NCBI GenBank assembly: GCA_038205115.1
Contig: JBBRCE010000004.1
Span: 62,001-126,000 of the forward strand
Source of the DNA: JBBRCE01 sp038205115
Lineage (GTDB): Bacteria; Planctomycetota; Planctomycetia; Pirellulales; JBBRCE01
DNA: 64,000 bases
Direction of reading: 5' to 3'
A model generated the notes under the pieces. The model did no database searches and was not told where the DNA came from. It saw only the letters and a list, made by a program, of their open reading frames with translations. The translations under genes were made by a program, and so were the position numbers. Below are positions 43,341-52,098 of this stretch, piece after piece (the first letter of the stretch is position 1; the number at the start of each line of letters is the position of its first letter).

Positions 43341-46250
43341 TTACTTCTTTTCGATTTTGATCGGTGGTGGAGTTTGCTCGAAATCGTCCGCCGAGTGGCC
43401 GAGGTAGATGTGATCGAACGATGCAAAATCGCCATCGTGCGGAGACAGCGCGATGCCGTTGAACGTGAATTCGCCGAAGTCTGCGAACAGGTCTCGCGTG
43501 ATCAACGTCCACTCCACCGGCGGCTTTTCGGCAATCATCAGCGTGCCGCCAAAACAGTCGCCCGCTCCGGCCGAGTAACGGAACGTGGCCGGCTTATTGT
43601 CCACCGCGCCCCAATCTCCGTCGTGATTGATCTGCAAGGCAAGATGCTCGCCACCGGACTTTTTCCAAGCGAAGGTCAGATAGCGATATTCGCCGTTGCC
43701 TGGATTTTCGCGAATTTTCACCGCGAGCCCCGGCAGATCGGTGGTAAACCGCTCGTCGGGGGTTACCTTGATGCTGGCCTTGCCGGAATACGCATCCGAT
43801 TTTTCCAATGTGGCCACGCCGTGACCTTCGTCCAACCTCGCGAGGAATTTTTCGTCGTCTTCGAAGATCGTCAATGGCTTCTGTAGCTTGGGCTCCGCGC
43901 CACGCAGGACTTTGATTTGCACATTGACTGGCGCCGAGTGTACTACGCCCTCTGGCCCGTCGTCGTCTTCAACTGTCGAGGCAACAAGTTGCACGCCACG
44001 CAGTTCGCCCGGCTTGGTGCCATACTTGAACTGCACCGGAAATTCAAAATCCGATTTGTCGGCGGGAACAGTAATTTCCGGGACCGTCGTGCCCTTCGGC
44101 AAGCCCGTCAGCGTTACGCGAATCGGCGCATCGAAACCGGCTTGGCGGACGATTTTGCCACGATACTTTCCGACCGGCCCAACACCAGCGGCGGCCTCAA
44201 CTTTCGGGCTGCTGGTCAATTGCAAATGAAATCCACCGGTTGCGGACAAGTGCAGCACAGGCGTAAAAACCGTGGCCAGCACAGTTTTTTGATCGACCGA
44301 AAGTAACTCCGCGCGAATCGCTATGTCGTAAATTTCCTGCGGCAAATCAACCGGCGCCAGGATCGAAACCGCGCCTTCGTTTTTGTCGGCCGCAATCACT
44401 GGCATGCCATCCAGCCGCAGCAATCGATCGGCGTCGTTGACCACTTTTGCGGGCTTGGCTTTGGCGTTTGGCTTGGCAGGCTTTTTTACTTCGCGCTTCG
44501 GCGGAGCCGCCTGGCTGTGAATCAGCGATAGCCGCACCGGACCAGCGCCTTGTGGCGTGCGTACAATTTTAACAGGCAGCGCCAATTTCGCGCCAATTGG
44601 CAAGCGTTGCTCGGCGCTCGTCTCGCCCCAAGCGATCGTGAGTGGTGCGGATTCGACAACCGCCATTCCCAGTTCATTACGCAGCCACGGCTGATTAGCA
44701 GTCGCGGAATTCATAGCCAACTGCACGGGCCGAGCAATACTGGCGGCCGCAGCGGTCCCACGGCCCGAGATTGAAGCCAGCGAGGCGATCGGACTTTGCT
44801 GGCCGGCTTTGATGGCAATCAGCGCGACGTTTGCGCCAGCCGGTATTTGACCATCGACAGCTTGCGCGCCAGCCGGCAGACCGTTGAACGTCAGCAAAAT
44901 TGGCCCTTGGTAACTTTGCCGCGTGACTTCCAGCCGCACGATCGTGCTGCCATCGGCCGGAATGTTGATGTGATCTTCGTTCAGACTGAGCGTAAAATCC
45001 GGCAGAGACATATCGGCGACATCCATCCGATAAAAATAGTCCGCCCCGCCACGACCTTGCATGTCTTTCAAACCGAGTTCAATCTTGCTCACGTTCGCCG
45101 GCACGACAAAATCCGAGCCAGGATCGCAGGTTCCGATTCGGTCGTCACTCGATGCGAGTTGCGCGCCTTTATCGCCGCGAATGGTTAGCACTCCGTCGAG
45201 CGGCGAGCCCGCACGATTGGCGAGCACGTCGATCCGCAGCTTCATGCCGGGTTTGACGATCAGCGGTATGCGGTCCTCTTGGTTCCGCTTGGCGATGATC
45301 CCATTGATGCCGCACGGCGCGGCGGCGCTGGACGTTTTGCCTTCACTCACAACATACTCGACTTGATCGCTGCAAATGACGCTGGGTTGCGGTCCGGTCA
45401 ATTCTCGGTTGGGCTCAAGTTTGAGCGGTGCGGCCAGCATGCCGCTGGCGATGAACGGAAACTTGGCGTCGGCGTCCAAATTGCTGAACAACGATTTGAT
45501 TTCTGCCTTTTGATCGCGCTCGACGGCCAACGGAAAAGCAACGTCCGCATAACGTAGCTCGCCGATCTTCAGCCGAAAGAACGAATTGCCATCGGCCTTG
45601 AACAGCGCGTGCTGGAGCTCAATTTCATACACGCCATCGGTCGGCAGTTTCGCCGTCAGTCGGCAATCGCCGTGCATGGAATCCAGGGCTGGCGAAAAAG
45701 CAAGTTGCGTGTGGCGGGAATCGTAAAGTCGAACGACGGGATCCAAGCTCGAACCGATCCGTTTGGCTTCTACGTCAACGACAACCGTTTGACCAGCGCG
45801 GCCCGCAAACGTGGTATGCGTCGACTCGCTACCGTTGACGACGCCTGTTAGCGCAACCGGCAATGGGCCGCAGTCGGCGGTCAACGTCGCTTGACGCAAA
45901 GCGTCGATCCCAATTGTCGCCGGGCTGGAAATTCCGCGTGCGGTCGAAATGCGGAGTTGGTAGATACCGGGCAACACCTCGGGCGGTATTGCCACTTCGA
46001 TCTCCAAATGATTCGCAGTGCCGCCCGGTTGGACGATTTGCGGGCCGAGCGCGGCATCAAGCAACAACCGCGGATTGGGCTGCAAGTCGGTCCCATCGAC
46101 AGTTAACCGCGATGTGGCGCCCGACTGCAGGCCGCGCAGCGAAAGTCGAGTGATGGTCGGTGCGGCCGAAGCGCTGCCGGCGGTGGCCAGCGCGAAAATT
46201 ATCGCCGCGAGAATCACAGCTTGTAAACGAAAGGGGGCAGGGATGTGCAT
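43341..46250 (-). CDS. Large exported protein with PPC-type beta domains
   Basis: From ATG 46250 (GAGG seven to eight bases upstream) the product is 969 residues; an upstream ATG at 46328 would add 26 residues ahead of the signal peptide and lacks such a site. The signal peptide ends near TAGSASA. An Ig-like or IPT-type segment follows (about 30-110), then a bacterial pre-peptidase C-terminal type domain (GQTVVVDVEAKRIGSSLDPV, LYDSRHTQLAF, DGVYEIELQHA), and more beta-rich repeats up to a region about 590-620 rich in Lys, Ala and Pro (KKPAKPNAKAKPAK). No catalytic motif is seen. Its function is unknown; planctomycetes encode many such surface or periplasmic proteins. It ends three bases before rlmKL. 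Confidence 0.82.
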   Translation of the reverse strand: MHIPAPFRLQAVILAAIIFALATAGSASAAPTITRLSLRGLQSGATSRLTVDGTDLQPNPRLLLDAALGPQIVQPGGTANHLEIEVAIPPEVLPGIYQLRISTARGISSPATIGIDALRQATLTADCGPLPVALTGVVNGSESTHTTFAGRAGQTVVVDVEAKRIGSSLDPVVRLYDSRHTQLAFSPALDSMHGDCRLTAKLPTDGVYEIELQHALFKADGNSFFRLKIGELRYADVAFPLAVERDQKAEIKSLFSNLDADAKFPFIASGMLAAPLKLEPNRELTGPQPSVICSDQVEYVVSEGKTSSAAAPCGINGIIAKRNQEDRIPLIVKPGMKLRIDVLANRAGSPLDGVLTIRGDKGAQLASSDDRIGTCDPGSDFVVPANVSKIELGLKDMQGRGGADYFYRMDVADMSLPDFTLSLNEDHINIPADGSTIVRLEVTRQSYQGPILLTFNGLPAGAQAVDGQIPAGANVALIAIKAGQQSPIASLASISGRGTAAAASIARPVQLAMNSATANQPWLRNELGMAVVESAPLTIAWGETSAEQRLPIGAKLALPVKIVRTPQGAGPVRLSLIHSQAAPPKREVKKPAKPNAKAKPAKVVNDADRLLRLDGMPVIAADKNEGAVSILAPVDLPQEIYDIAIRAELLSVDQKTVLATVFTPVLHLSATGGFHLQLTSSPKVEAAAGVGPVGKYRGKIVRQAGFDAPIRVTLTGLPKGTTVPEITVPADKSDFEFPVQFKYGTKPGELRGVQLVASTVEDDDGPEGVVHSAPVNVQIKVLRGAEPKLQKPLTIFEDDEKFLARLDEGHGVATLEKSDAYSGKASIKVTPDERFTTDLPGLAVKIRENPGNGEYRYLTFAWKKSGGEHLALQINHDGDWGAVDNKPATFRYSAGAGDCFGGTLMIAEKPPVEWTLITRDLFADFGEFTFNGIALSPHDGDFASFDHIYLGHSADDFEQTPPPIKIEKK

Positions 46251-46307
46251 CGGTAGGACCTCGCAACTGGTTTCAGAGTGAGGTGAAGCGTGGGGCAGGA
46301 AAGACAA

Positions 46308-46340
46308 CTGCCCCGCGACAGGATTCATGTCGCGGGGCAG
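46308..46340 (-). terminator. 13-bp hairpin terminator of the DPFG-repeat gene
   Basis: CTGCCCCGCGACA at 46308-46320 pairs perfectly with TGTCGCGGGGCAG at 46328-46340 around seven bases, followed on the minus strand by TTGTCTTT. It lies 65 bases after the DPFG gene stop and before the next gene's start. A run of six A's on the other side could make it bidirectional. Confidence 0.75.
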
Positions 46341-46405
46341 AAAAAATCGATGTTAAACCATTCGCCGCACAAGTCATCGACAGAAACGGTTTCGGTTCGC
46401 AAAAA

Positions 46406-47854
46406 CTATTTTCCAAACGGATCATCGTCAGCCGCTTTCGGCGGGGCTTTCATGGCCGGCTTGGGGGCCGCCGGGTCGTCGCCGAATGGGTCGCCCCCGG
46501 CCGGCTTAGCGGCCGGCGGTTTTGCAGCCGGGATCGCCGGAGCGCCAAACGGATCATCAACCGTCGGCGCCGCAGTAGGCGTTTTCATCTCTGGCTTTGC
46601 GGCCGGAGCGCCAAAGGGATCATCGGCGGCGGGCGTCGCTGGGGCAACTGCAGCTGGCGGCACTGGCGCTGGAGCCGTCGGCGCTGCGGGAACAGCCGCT
46701 GCGGGTGCAACCGGCGTGATAACAACCGGCGCGTCAGGAAATGGTAAAGCCGTGCCCGGAGTGGCGGGGGCCGCGCCATCATCGAACGTGGCCTTGGAGA
46801 AGGCCTTCATCAGTCCGCCCACCATACCGGCTTTGCCGGCTGGCGCTGGAGCGGCAGGGGACGTAGCCGGACCACCTGCAGCCGGAGCAGCAGGCATAGC
46901 GGCTGGAACTGTGGCTGGCGGAGTGGCCGGGGCACCAAACGGATCAGCGCCGGCAGCCGGTGTCGCAGGCGGCGTGACTGGTGGAGTCGCCGGGGCACCA
47001 AACGGATCGGCGCCCGCAGCCGGTGTCGCTGGAGGCGTCGCCGGGGCACCAAACGGATCAGCGCCAGTGGCCGGTGTCGCTGGAGGAGTCGCCGGTGCAC
47101 CAAACGGATCAGCGCCAGTGGCCGGTGACGCTGGTGGCGTGACTGGCGCGCCAAACGGATCGGCACCTCCTGCGTCGGCTGGCATCTTTTCTGGCTTTGC
47201 ATCGCCAGCAGGCTTGGACGCATCCTTGGCCGGCGCGTCGCCACTGACATCCGGAGTTGCAAACGCTTCGCCCTTTTTGCTGCCGGCAGTCGTCTCCGGT
47301 TCACCAAACGGATCGGGGCCAGCATCGCCACTCGGACCGCTCTTCTTGGACGGTTCGGGCAGCGAACCCGCCGAGCGCGGCGCAGTTCGTGTACCTTGAC
47401 GCGAGATCGCTTCTTTATCGAGTTGGGCCTGTTGTTCGTAGCGAGCCTTGCGGCTCGCTTCAGCCCGTTGGTAGGCGATCATTTTGGCTTGAGCGCGATA
47501 CTTTTCGACGGCAATCCGCTGCTGGCCCTGAACGCGTTCTATCGAACGGCTGACGGGATAAATGCCGGCCACATCCGCCGCTTCCATTTCCGCGCCGCGG
47601 CGCAGATCAGCTTGCGCTTCGTCCGTGCGCCCCATCCGCATCATCGTCAATGCGCGGTAGTAATATGCACGTGGGTCTTTGCTCCCGCCCTTGATGGCTT
47701 CGGTCAGGCTTTGCTCGGCACCGGCGACATCGCCGGCGTTGTAAGCATGAACACCCTGCCCGTAGGCTTTTTCAAGCACGGATTCTTGCGCGAGGGCGCT
47801 CGTCGCTCCCAGCAGCGCCAATCCAATCAGTGGCAACGCAAAAATTCTGGTCAT
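46406..47854 (-). CDS. Exported TPR protein with DPFG repeats
   Basis: From ATG 47854, with AGGAG upstream, the product is 482 residues; an ATG at 47932 would add 26 residues before the signal peptide. After a signal peptide (1-22, ending SALAQ) a helical tetratricopeptide-like region covers about 25-95 (YGQGVHAYNAGDVAGAEQSL), followed by a charged helix (about 105-150). From residue 180 to the end the protein is low-complexity Ala/Pro, with the tetrapeptide DPFG at residues 181, 232, 249, 266, 283, 304, 412, 434, 455 and 478. Five of these fall in a 17-residue tandem repeat GADPFGAPATPPATPAT. The function is unknown; the repeated DPFG could be a docking motif. Its own terminator ends transcription. 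Confidence 0.85.
   Translation of the reverse strand: MTRIFALPLIGLALLGATSALAQESVLEKAYGQGVHAYNAGDVAGAEQSLTEAIKGGSKDPRAYYYRALTMMRMGRTDEAQADLRRGAEMEAADVAGIYPVSRSIERVQGQQRIAVEKYRAQAKMIAYQRAEASRKARYEQQAQLDKEAISRQGTRTAPRSAGSLPEPSKKSGPSGDAGPDPFGEPETTAGSKKGEAFATPDVSGDAPAKDASKPAGDAKPEKMPADAGGADPFGAPVTPPASPATGADPFGAPATPPATPATGADPFGAPATPPATPAAGADPFGAPATPPVTPPATPAAGADPFGAPATPPATVPAAMPAAPAAGGPATSPAAPAPAGKAGMVGGLMKAFSKATFDDGAAPATPGTALPFPDAPVVITPVAPAAAVPAAPTAPAPVPPAAVAPATPAADDPFGAPAAKPEMKTPTAAPTVDDPFGAPAIPAAKPPAAKPAGGDPFGDDPAAPKPAMKAPPKAADDDPFGK
46925..47164 (-). repeat. 51-bp tandem repeats encoding GADPFGAPATPP units
   Basis: Five consecutive copies of a segment encoding ADPFGAPATPPxxPAxG, three at a strict 51-base period and two with small length changes. 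The copies are nearly identical at DNA level, so the array can expand or shrink by slippage or recombination. Confidence 0.85.
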
Positions 47855-48177
47855 AGACTCAACTCCTAGCGGGATGTAAGAACTCGATGCCCTATGCTGC
47901 GACGCGTCGGACCCGCGGTGCACGCGTCGCACGGCCTGAAAGCAGGTTGAAATCGCTGACTCGGTTGCCTGGCCGAGAATGTGTTTTGGTCAGTAGCTGT
48001 CATCGTAATTGGATTTTTGGTGGAGTTCAAGTAAATTGATGCGGTTAATTTACCGGAAGTCATAACCTGGTGGACGTTTACGATTATTCGGAATCTAACG
48101 AGCCTGCTCGTGGATATACTGCAACTCGGACTCGCTTTCAACTCACCTCGCTTCGGCGTCCCCGGACCACCGATTGG
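47855..48177. other. Divergent spacer with a 7-bp dyad
   Basis: A 323-base region between the divergent DPFG gene and the SDR gene. At 48031-48053 GTAAATT is mirrored by AATTTAC with nine bases between, an operator-like dyad. An in-frame start at 48070 would extend the SDR upstream, but similarity begins only at 48178. No -35/-10 pair is clear. Confidence 0.4.
48031..48053. promoter_or_regulatory. Operator-like inverted repeat GTAAATT-N9-AATTTAC
   Basis: Two perfect 7-bp arms with nine bases between in the divergent DPFG/SDR spacer. Spacing fits a dimeric repressor contacting successive major grooves. No recogniser is known. Confidence 0.3.
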
Positions 48178-48960
48178 ATGAAACGCACAATTCAAGCTGC
48201 GCGGGTGATTATTACCGGCGCTTCGTCAGGCATCGGGCGAGCGCTTTCTGTTGAGTTGGCTACCCGCGGAGCTTACCTAACGCTGGTAGCGCGCCGCGAA
48301 TTCAAATTACACGCACTGGCGGACGAAATCCGATCCTCGGGCGGCCGTGCCGCGGTTGTGGCTGGCGACATCACGCTCGACGAAGTTCGCCGTAAAGCCA
48401 TGTCGTGTTGCGTCGCCGAGTTCGGCGGGCTGGATTTGTTGATCAACAATGCTGGCCGCGGCGCGACCGGCCGCTTCGAAAATGCGCTGCCTGATCGCTC
48501 ACGGCAGATCATGGAACTGAATTACTTTGCGGCGATCGAAATGATTCGCCTGGCGCTACCCGCGTTGAAAATTGCACGTCGACCGATGATTGTCAACGTG
48601 GCATCGATCTTGGGTCAACGCGGCATTCCCTGGCATTCGGAATATTGCGCCAGCAAGTTTGCGCTACGGGGCTTCAGCGAATCGCTGCGGAGCGAAGTCG
48701 CCCGGCTGGGCATTGATGTATTGACAGTCAGCCCCGGCACCACCGAGAGCGAGTTTTTCGAGCAGCTCATCGAAAAAGAAACGCAGCTCCCCTGGGGCAA
48801 CCAAGTCGGCGTGCCGGCCCAGTACGTTGCGAAACAAACCTGCGATGCCATTTGCCGCGGCAAGCACGAAATTGTGCCCAACCCACGCGGTCGCTGGATG
48901 TGTTGGCTCAATCGACTCGCGCCGCGTCTGCTCGATCGCATCATGGCCCGCTATGGCTGA
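48178..48960 (+). CDS. Short-chain dehydrogenase/reductase
   Basis: A 260-residue classical SDR. The start is placed at ATG 48178 because the Rossmann motif VIITGASSGIGRALS begins nine residues later; an ATG at 48070 would add 36 residues unlike the family. NNAGRGATGRF is the second glycine-rich/NNAG motif, the catalytic Ser lies in VASILGQRG, and YCASK has the catalytic Tyr and Lys. The C-terminus with RGRWMCWLNRLAPRLLDRIM is hydrophobic and basic and suggests membrane association, as in the DltE/YqjQ-like group. Cofactor NADP(H) is likely; an arginine follows strand 2 (LVARRE). The substrate is unknown. Confidence 0.85.
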   Translation: MKRTIQAARVIITGASSGIGRALSVELATRGAYLTLVARREFKLHALADEIRSSGGRAAVVAGDITLDEVRRKAMSCCVAEFGGLDLLINNAGRGATGRFENALPDRSRQIMELNYFAAIEMIRLALPALKIARRPMIVNVASILGQRGIPWHSEYCASKFALRGFSESLRSEVARLGIDVLTVSPGTTESEFFEQLIEKETQLPWGNQVGVPAQYVAKQTCDAICRGKHEIVPNPRGRWMCWLNRLAPRLLDRIMARYG

Positions 48961-49031
48961 AGGCAGGTAAATTGCGAGCCGCAACCGCACGTCATTGCCT
49001 GCCGAGCTTAAATGCCCTGCTGACTCGCCCG

Positions 49032-51890
49032 CTATTGAATGGGCTGGCCGTTTTGCTGAACCCAGCCGCCGGGAGTTCGGCGAGAACTATCGCCGCCGCG
49101 CACACGTTCCGAATGGTCGCTGTAAAGTCGCGTTAACGAATCAGAGCTTTTGCCGCCCCGATCCTCTTTCAGCTCGACGTAGATATCGTTGCGATCGGAT
49201 TCGGAGTAGCGACGCCCGAATGTTCCGGAGCTTTCCCAGACTTTAGGTGCGGTCATCTTGAAATGCGTGGCGAACGGTCCACTGTCCGAGCTTTTCCATT
49301 CGAATCGGACCTCCTTACCCTGCGTTTTCTTCTTAATCTTAGCAGCGTTTTTGGGAGACAAAATGGAGTCTGCCGCGGCATCGCTGGCACTCACCGCTTT
49401 CTCGACCTCATCGAGACGCTTTTTTACTTTGACCTCCGCCAAGCCGGACACCTGCGGCAGCGCCTTTTCATAAAACGAGGCGGCATGCTTTTGGATCAGG
49501 AGTTTGGTGCCACCAATTTCCTTTTCCGCGGCAGTCCACCATAGATCGGCCAACTCGGTCAACGATTTCGCGTCGGTTGGCGCGGCTTGTTCCGCCTTGG
49601 CGGCCGCTTGCAATAATGGTTGGTTACTTTTGGCCAACAGTGGCACGCCTTCTTCCCAGTCACGCTTGACGAAACAAGCAAAACGACCGGCAACGCCGTT
49701 GGCGGCCGGATCGTCGGGCGAATCCTTGAGAGTCTCACGGGCTTGCTTGACGATTTCGAATTGCTTCTGCAATTCGACGATTTCTTTTCTGGCAGCAGAA
49801 ACTTGACGGGTCACGCCCGCATCTCGCGATTTGTTGGCCGCCAACGTCGCGGCCTTTTGCGCATCGCTGGCGGAATCGAAATCTTCGGCACTGATCGCCT
49901 CGGCCACAAGCGCCAACAGCGTCTCGGCCATTTCTTTACTGGCGGGCGTACCGGCGACGACTGTTTTTGCGGCTTTGCCAAGAGCTTCGATTTTTAACGC
50001 AAGCGCGTCGACTTCGAACTGCTGCGCCAGTCGATCGATGTAGCCGCAAATGATGGCTGGTTCGCCACCATCAATGGCCAAGTCGCGCGCCACGCTCAGC
50101 AACACATATTGCGCGGCGGTGTCGTCTTTGGATTGTGCCGCCTGCGAGGCCAGCGTTTTTGAAAGTTCCGTTTTGGCCTGCGCCGTGCGAGCTTTACTCA
50201 AATCTTCGCGGTAAAGATTATCGATAAGCGCTCGGGCGGTTTTTTGAGCCTCGGGCGACGGCACGGGCAGCTTTTTTTCCGAGTCGGCCGTTTCGCCAGG
50301 CGTCGACGTTGTCGGGACATTCGCCGTCGCGGGCGGGGCGACGGGTTTGGCAATCGGGTCCGCGATGACGACTTTCGACGGTTCAACCGGCGGCTGCGCA
50401 GACACTACGCTCGTCGGGAAACCGCTGGGCAAATCGAGCTGCAGCGACGCAACATCGAAGCCGCCAGCCGCCGCCTTCTCGAACAAGACTTTAGCCATGG
50501 CGCGATCGCCTTTGGGTTGAACGGTCAAAATCGCTGCCAGATTAGCCATGTGTTCCGGCGTGCGGAACGGTTCGTCACGCAAGACAATGGCTTCGGCCAA
50601 AACCGGTGGCAATTGTTCGGCAGAATACGTGAATGGACGACTATCGACCTCGAACGTGACTCCATCAGGATTGACTTCCGTCACCAACACTTTTTGCTGG
50701 CGGGGTTTGCTGACGATGAACTCGTCGCCAGGCATGAGGGCTAGCAATCGCTCGCGAAGCATGACCAGCCCATTCTGCTGCAATTCCGATAATCGCTCAA
50801 GTCTGGCGATTTCCAATTTTTCCGCCGCATCGTTGGCCACGGCTTTGGCCGATTGCAAACCGGCGGTAATCGCCGGTGTGTTGCGGCCAACCATCGCTTC
50901 GCGGACTGCCTTCATGGCCGCGATAAACGGCACGTTTTCAGGCTTGGCAACGCTCGCCGGACCGACTGGCGTAACTGGACCGACACCTGGGGTTGGCGGC
51001 GGTGTCGACTTCGGGTTGGTTGGCTTGACCAGATCGGTGAGCGATTTTTCGGCTGCCGGCTTGTCAGCCTTTTCGGGCTTACTGCCACTACCCGATTCCG
51101 ACGGCTTAACGGGTGCATCTGCCGACCGTTTGCTGGCGTCGTCGTCGGTGCGCGCCAACGTGGTGCCCGATTTATTGATTACGTAGAACGTCACGCCGCC
51201 GGCAATGCCCAGGCCCAGCAACACCGCGCCGAAAATCAGACCGAGGTTCGATTTCTTTTTAACCGGCTTGCGATTTCGCGGCGTGATGCGGGAGGCTGCG
51301 GGGCTCGATGGGGCCGAATGATCGATACTGTCGAGATCGAATTCGGCAACCGCAACCGGTGCGGCGACAACCGCTTGTGAATGATGCTGACTGGCGGCCG
51401 CCGACGCCGTGGCATGGGTTGCCGTGGGACCATCGCCAACAGAGTGATTGCTAACAGAATGATCGCCAACAGAATGATCGCTGGCAGGGGCCAGGGGCGG
51501 ACTGGCACGCCCAATGGCGGAACTGCTTGCCGGCACGACCGCGCCCGATGCAGACCGACGCGCGACGGGCGGAGCAGCCGCGGGACGCGACGGGGGCAGC
51601 TTCTTGGCGGCCTGATGCTGCCGCAATGCGGTGTCGTACGCCGTTTTTTTATCAGGCTTCAGCAAGCACAACCGTGCCTGTGCCAATTGATTAAGAATCT
51701 TCTGCGAAAGCTCCGAATTCTTGCCCGATTGAAAGGTGCGCACATGCGCCATTCGCTGATCCGCAGCGTTGGCGATCACGTCGTCGTCATCTTCGAACGC
51801 GCGAACGCCCAGCAACTGGTAATAGTTGGGCGGCTGTTCTTCCGGCGGGATGCCCAGCCATTTGTGGTAGGCGTTGAAGTTCTCTGCCAT
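49032..51890 (-). CDS. 952-residue planctomycete protein with N-terminal YHKWLGIPP module and one membrane helix
   Basis: The N-terminal about 95 residues (HKWLGIPPEEQPPNYYQLLG, then DQRMAHVRTFQSGKN) form a J-domain-like helical module that I recognise from planctomycete kinases and other large proteins. A Pro/Ala/Ser-rich region follows, including a short HSVGD/HSVSN/HSVGD repeat at 139-153. A single membrane helix at about 216-237 (LGLIFGAVLLGLGIAGGVTF) comes next, then a charged region (240-310) and a long helical, Ala/Lys/Glu-rich region to about 860. The C-terminal ~90 residues contain beta-like stretches (VWESSGTFGRRYSES). No kinase or protease motif was found. Topology is predicted as cytoplasmic N-terminus with an extracytoplasmic C-terminal part. 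Confidence 0.85.
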   Translation of the reverse strand: MAENFNAYHKWLGIPPEEQPPNYYQLLGVRAFEDDDDVIANAADQRMAHVRTFQSGKNSELSQKILNQLAQARLCLLKPDKKTAYDTALRQHQAAKKLPPSRPAAAPPVARRSASGAVVPASSSAIGRASPPLAPASDHSVGDHSVSNHSVGDGPTATHATASAAASQHHSQAVVAAPVAVAEFDLDSIDHSAPSSPAASRITPRNRKPVKKKSNLGLIFGAVLLGLGIAGGVTFYVINKSGTTLARTDDDASKRSADAPVKPSESGSGSKPEKADKPAAEKSLTDLVKPTNPKSTPPPTPGVGPVTPVGPASVAKPENVPFIAAMKAVREAMVGRNTPAITAGLQSAKAVANDAAEKLEIARLERLSELQQNGLVMLRERLLALMPGDEFIVSKPRQQKVLVTEVNPDGVTFEVDSRPFTYSAEQLPPVLAEAIVLRDEPFRTPEHMANLAAILTVQPKGDRAMAKVLFEKAAAGGFDVASLQLDLPSGFPTSVVSAQPPVEPSKVVIADPIAKPVAPPATANVPTTSTPGETADSEKKLPVPSPEAQKTARALIDNLYREDLSKARTAQAKTELSKTLASQAAQSKDDTAAQYVLLSVARDLAIDGGEPAIICGYIDRLAQQFEVDALALKIEALGKAAKTVVAGTPASKEMAETLLALVAEAISAEDFDSASDAQKAATLAANKSRDAGVTRQVSAARKEIVELQKQFEIVKQARETLKDSPDDPAANGVAGRFACFVKRDWEEGVPLLAKSNQPLLQAAAKAEQAAPTDAKSLTELADLWWTAAEKEIGGTKLLIQKHAASFYEKALPQVSGLAEVKVKKRLDEVEKAVSASDAAADSILSPKNAAKIKKKTQGKEVRFEWKSSDSGPFATHFKMTAPKVWESSGTFGRRYSESDRNDIYVELKEDRGGKSSDSLTRLYSDHSERVRGGDSSRRTPGGWVQQNGQPIQ

Positions 51891-51938
51891 GTCAGCCAGA
51901 GGCCCCTGAAGCTGTTGTGCGGCATAAATCTACGGGTA

Positions 51939-51967
51939 ATTATCAGTTAATTGATACCCCGACGCAA
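51939..51967 (-). promoter_or_regulatory. Promoter with overlapping 16-bp palindrome before the 952-residue protein
   Basis: On the minus strand TTGCGT (51967-51962), a 17-base spacer and GATAAT (51944-51939). A near-perfect palindrome TATCAGTTAATTGATA at 51941-51956 (one mismatched pair) overlaps the -10 and spacer, where a repressor would block polymerase. The start codon is about 50 bases downstream. Confidence 0.38.
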
Positions 51968-52098
51968 TCCAAAAGTTCCGTAAAAAACGGGCAGCGTAGC
52001 GAATTGATGATTTGATTGCAAAGTATTCCATCAAAATGGCTTGCGCCGACGTACGTTCGTCAACACAACGCCCGAACCGTCCACGTGTAAGCGGCCAT

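Noticed and set aside
46290..47399. A 369-residue Gly/Ala/Asn/Ser-rich plus-strand frame with GAPNGS repeats
   Set aside because: It is the mirror of the DPFG-repeat gene on the minus strand; the repeat DNA keeps both strands open. The minus-strand frame has a signal peptide, TPR region, ribosome site and terminator.
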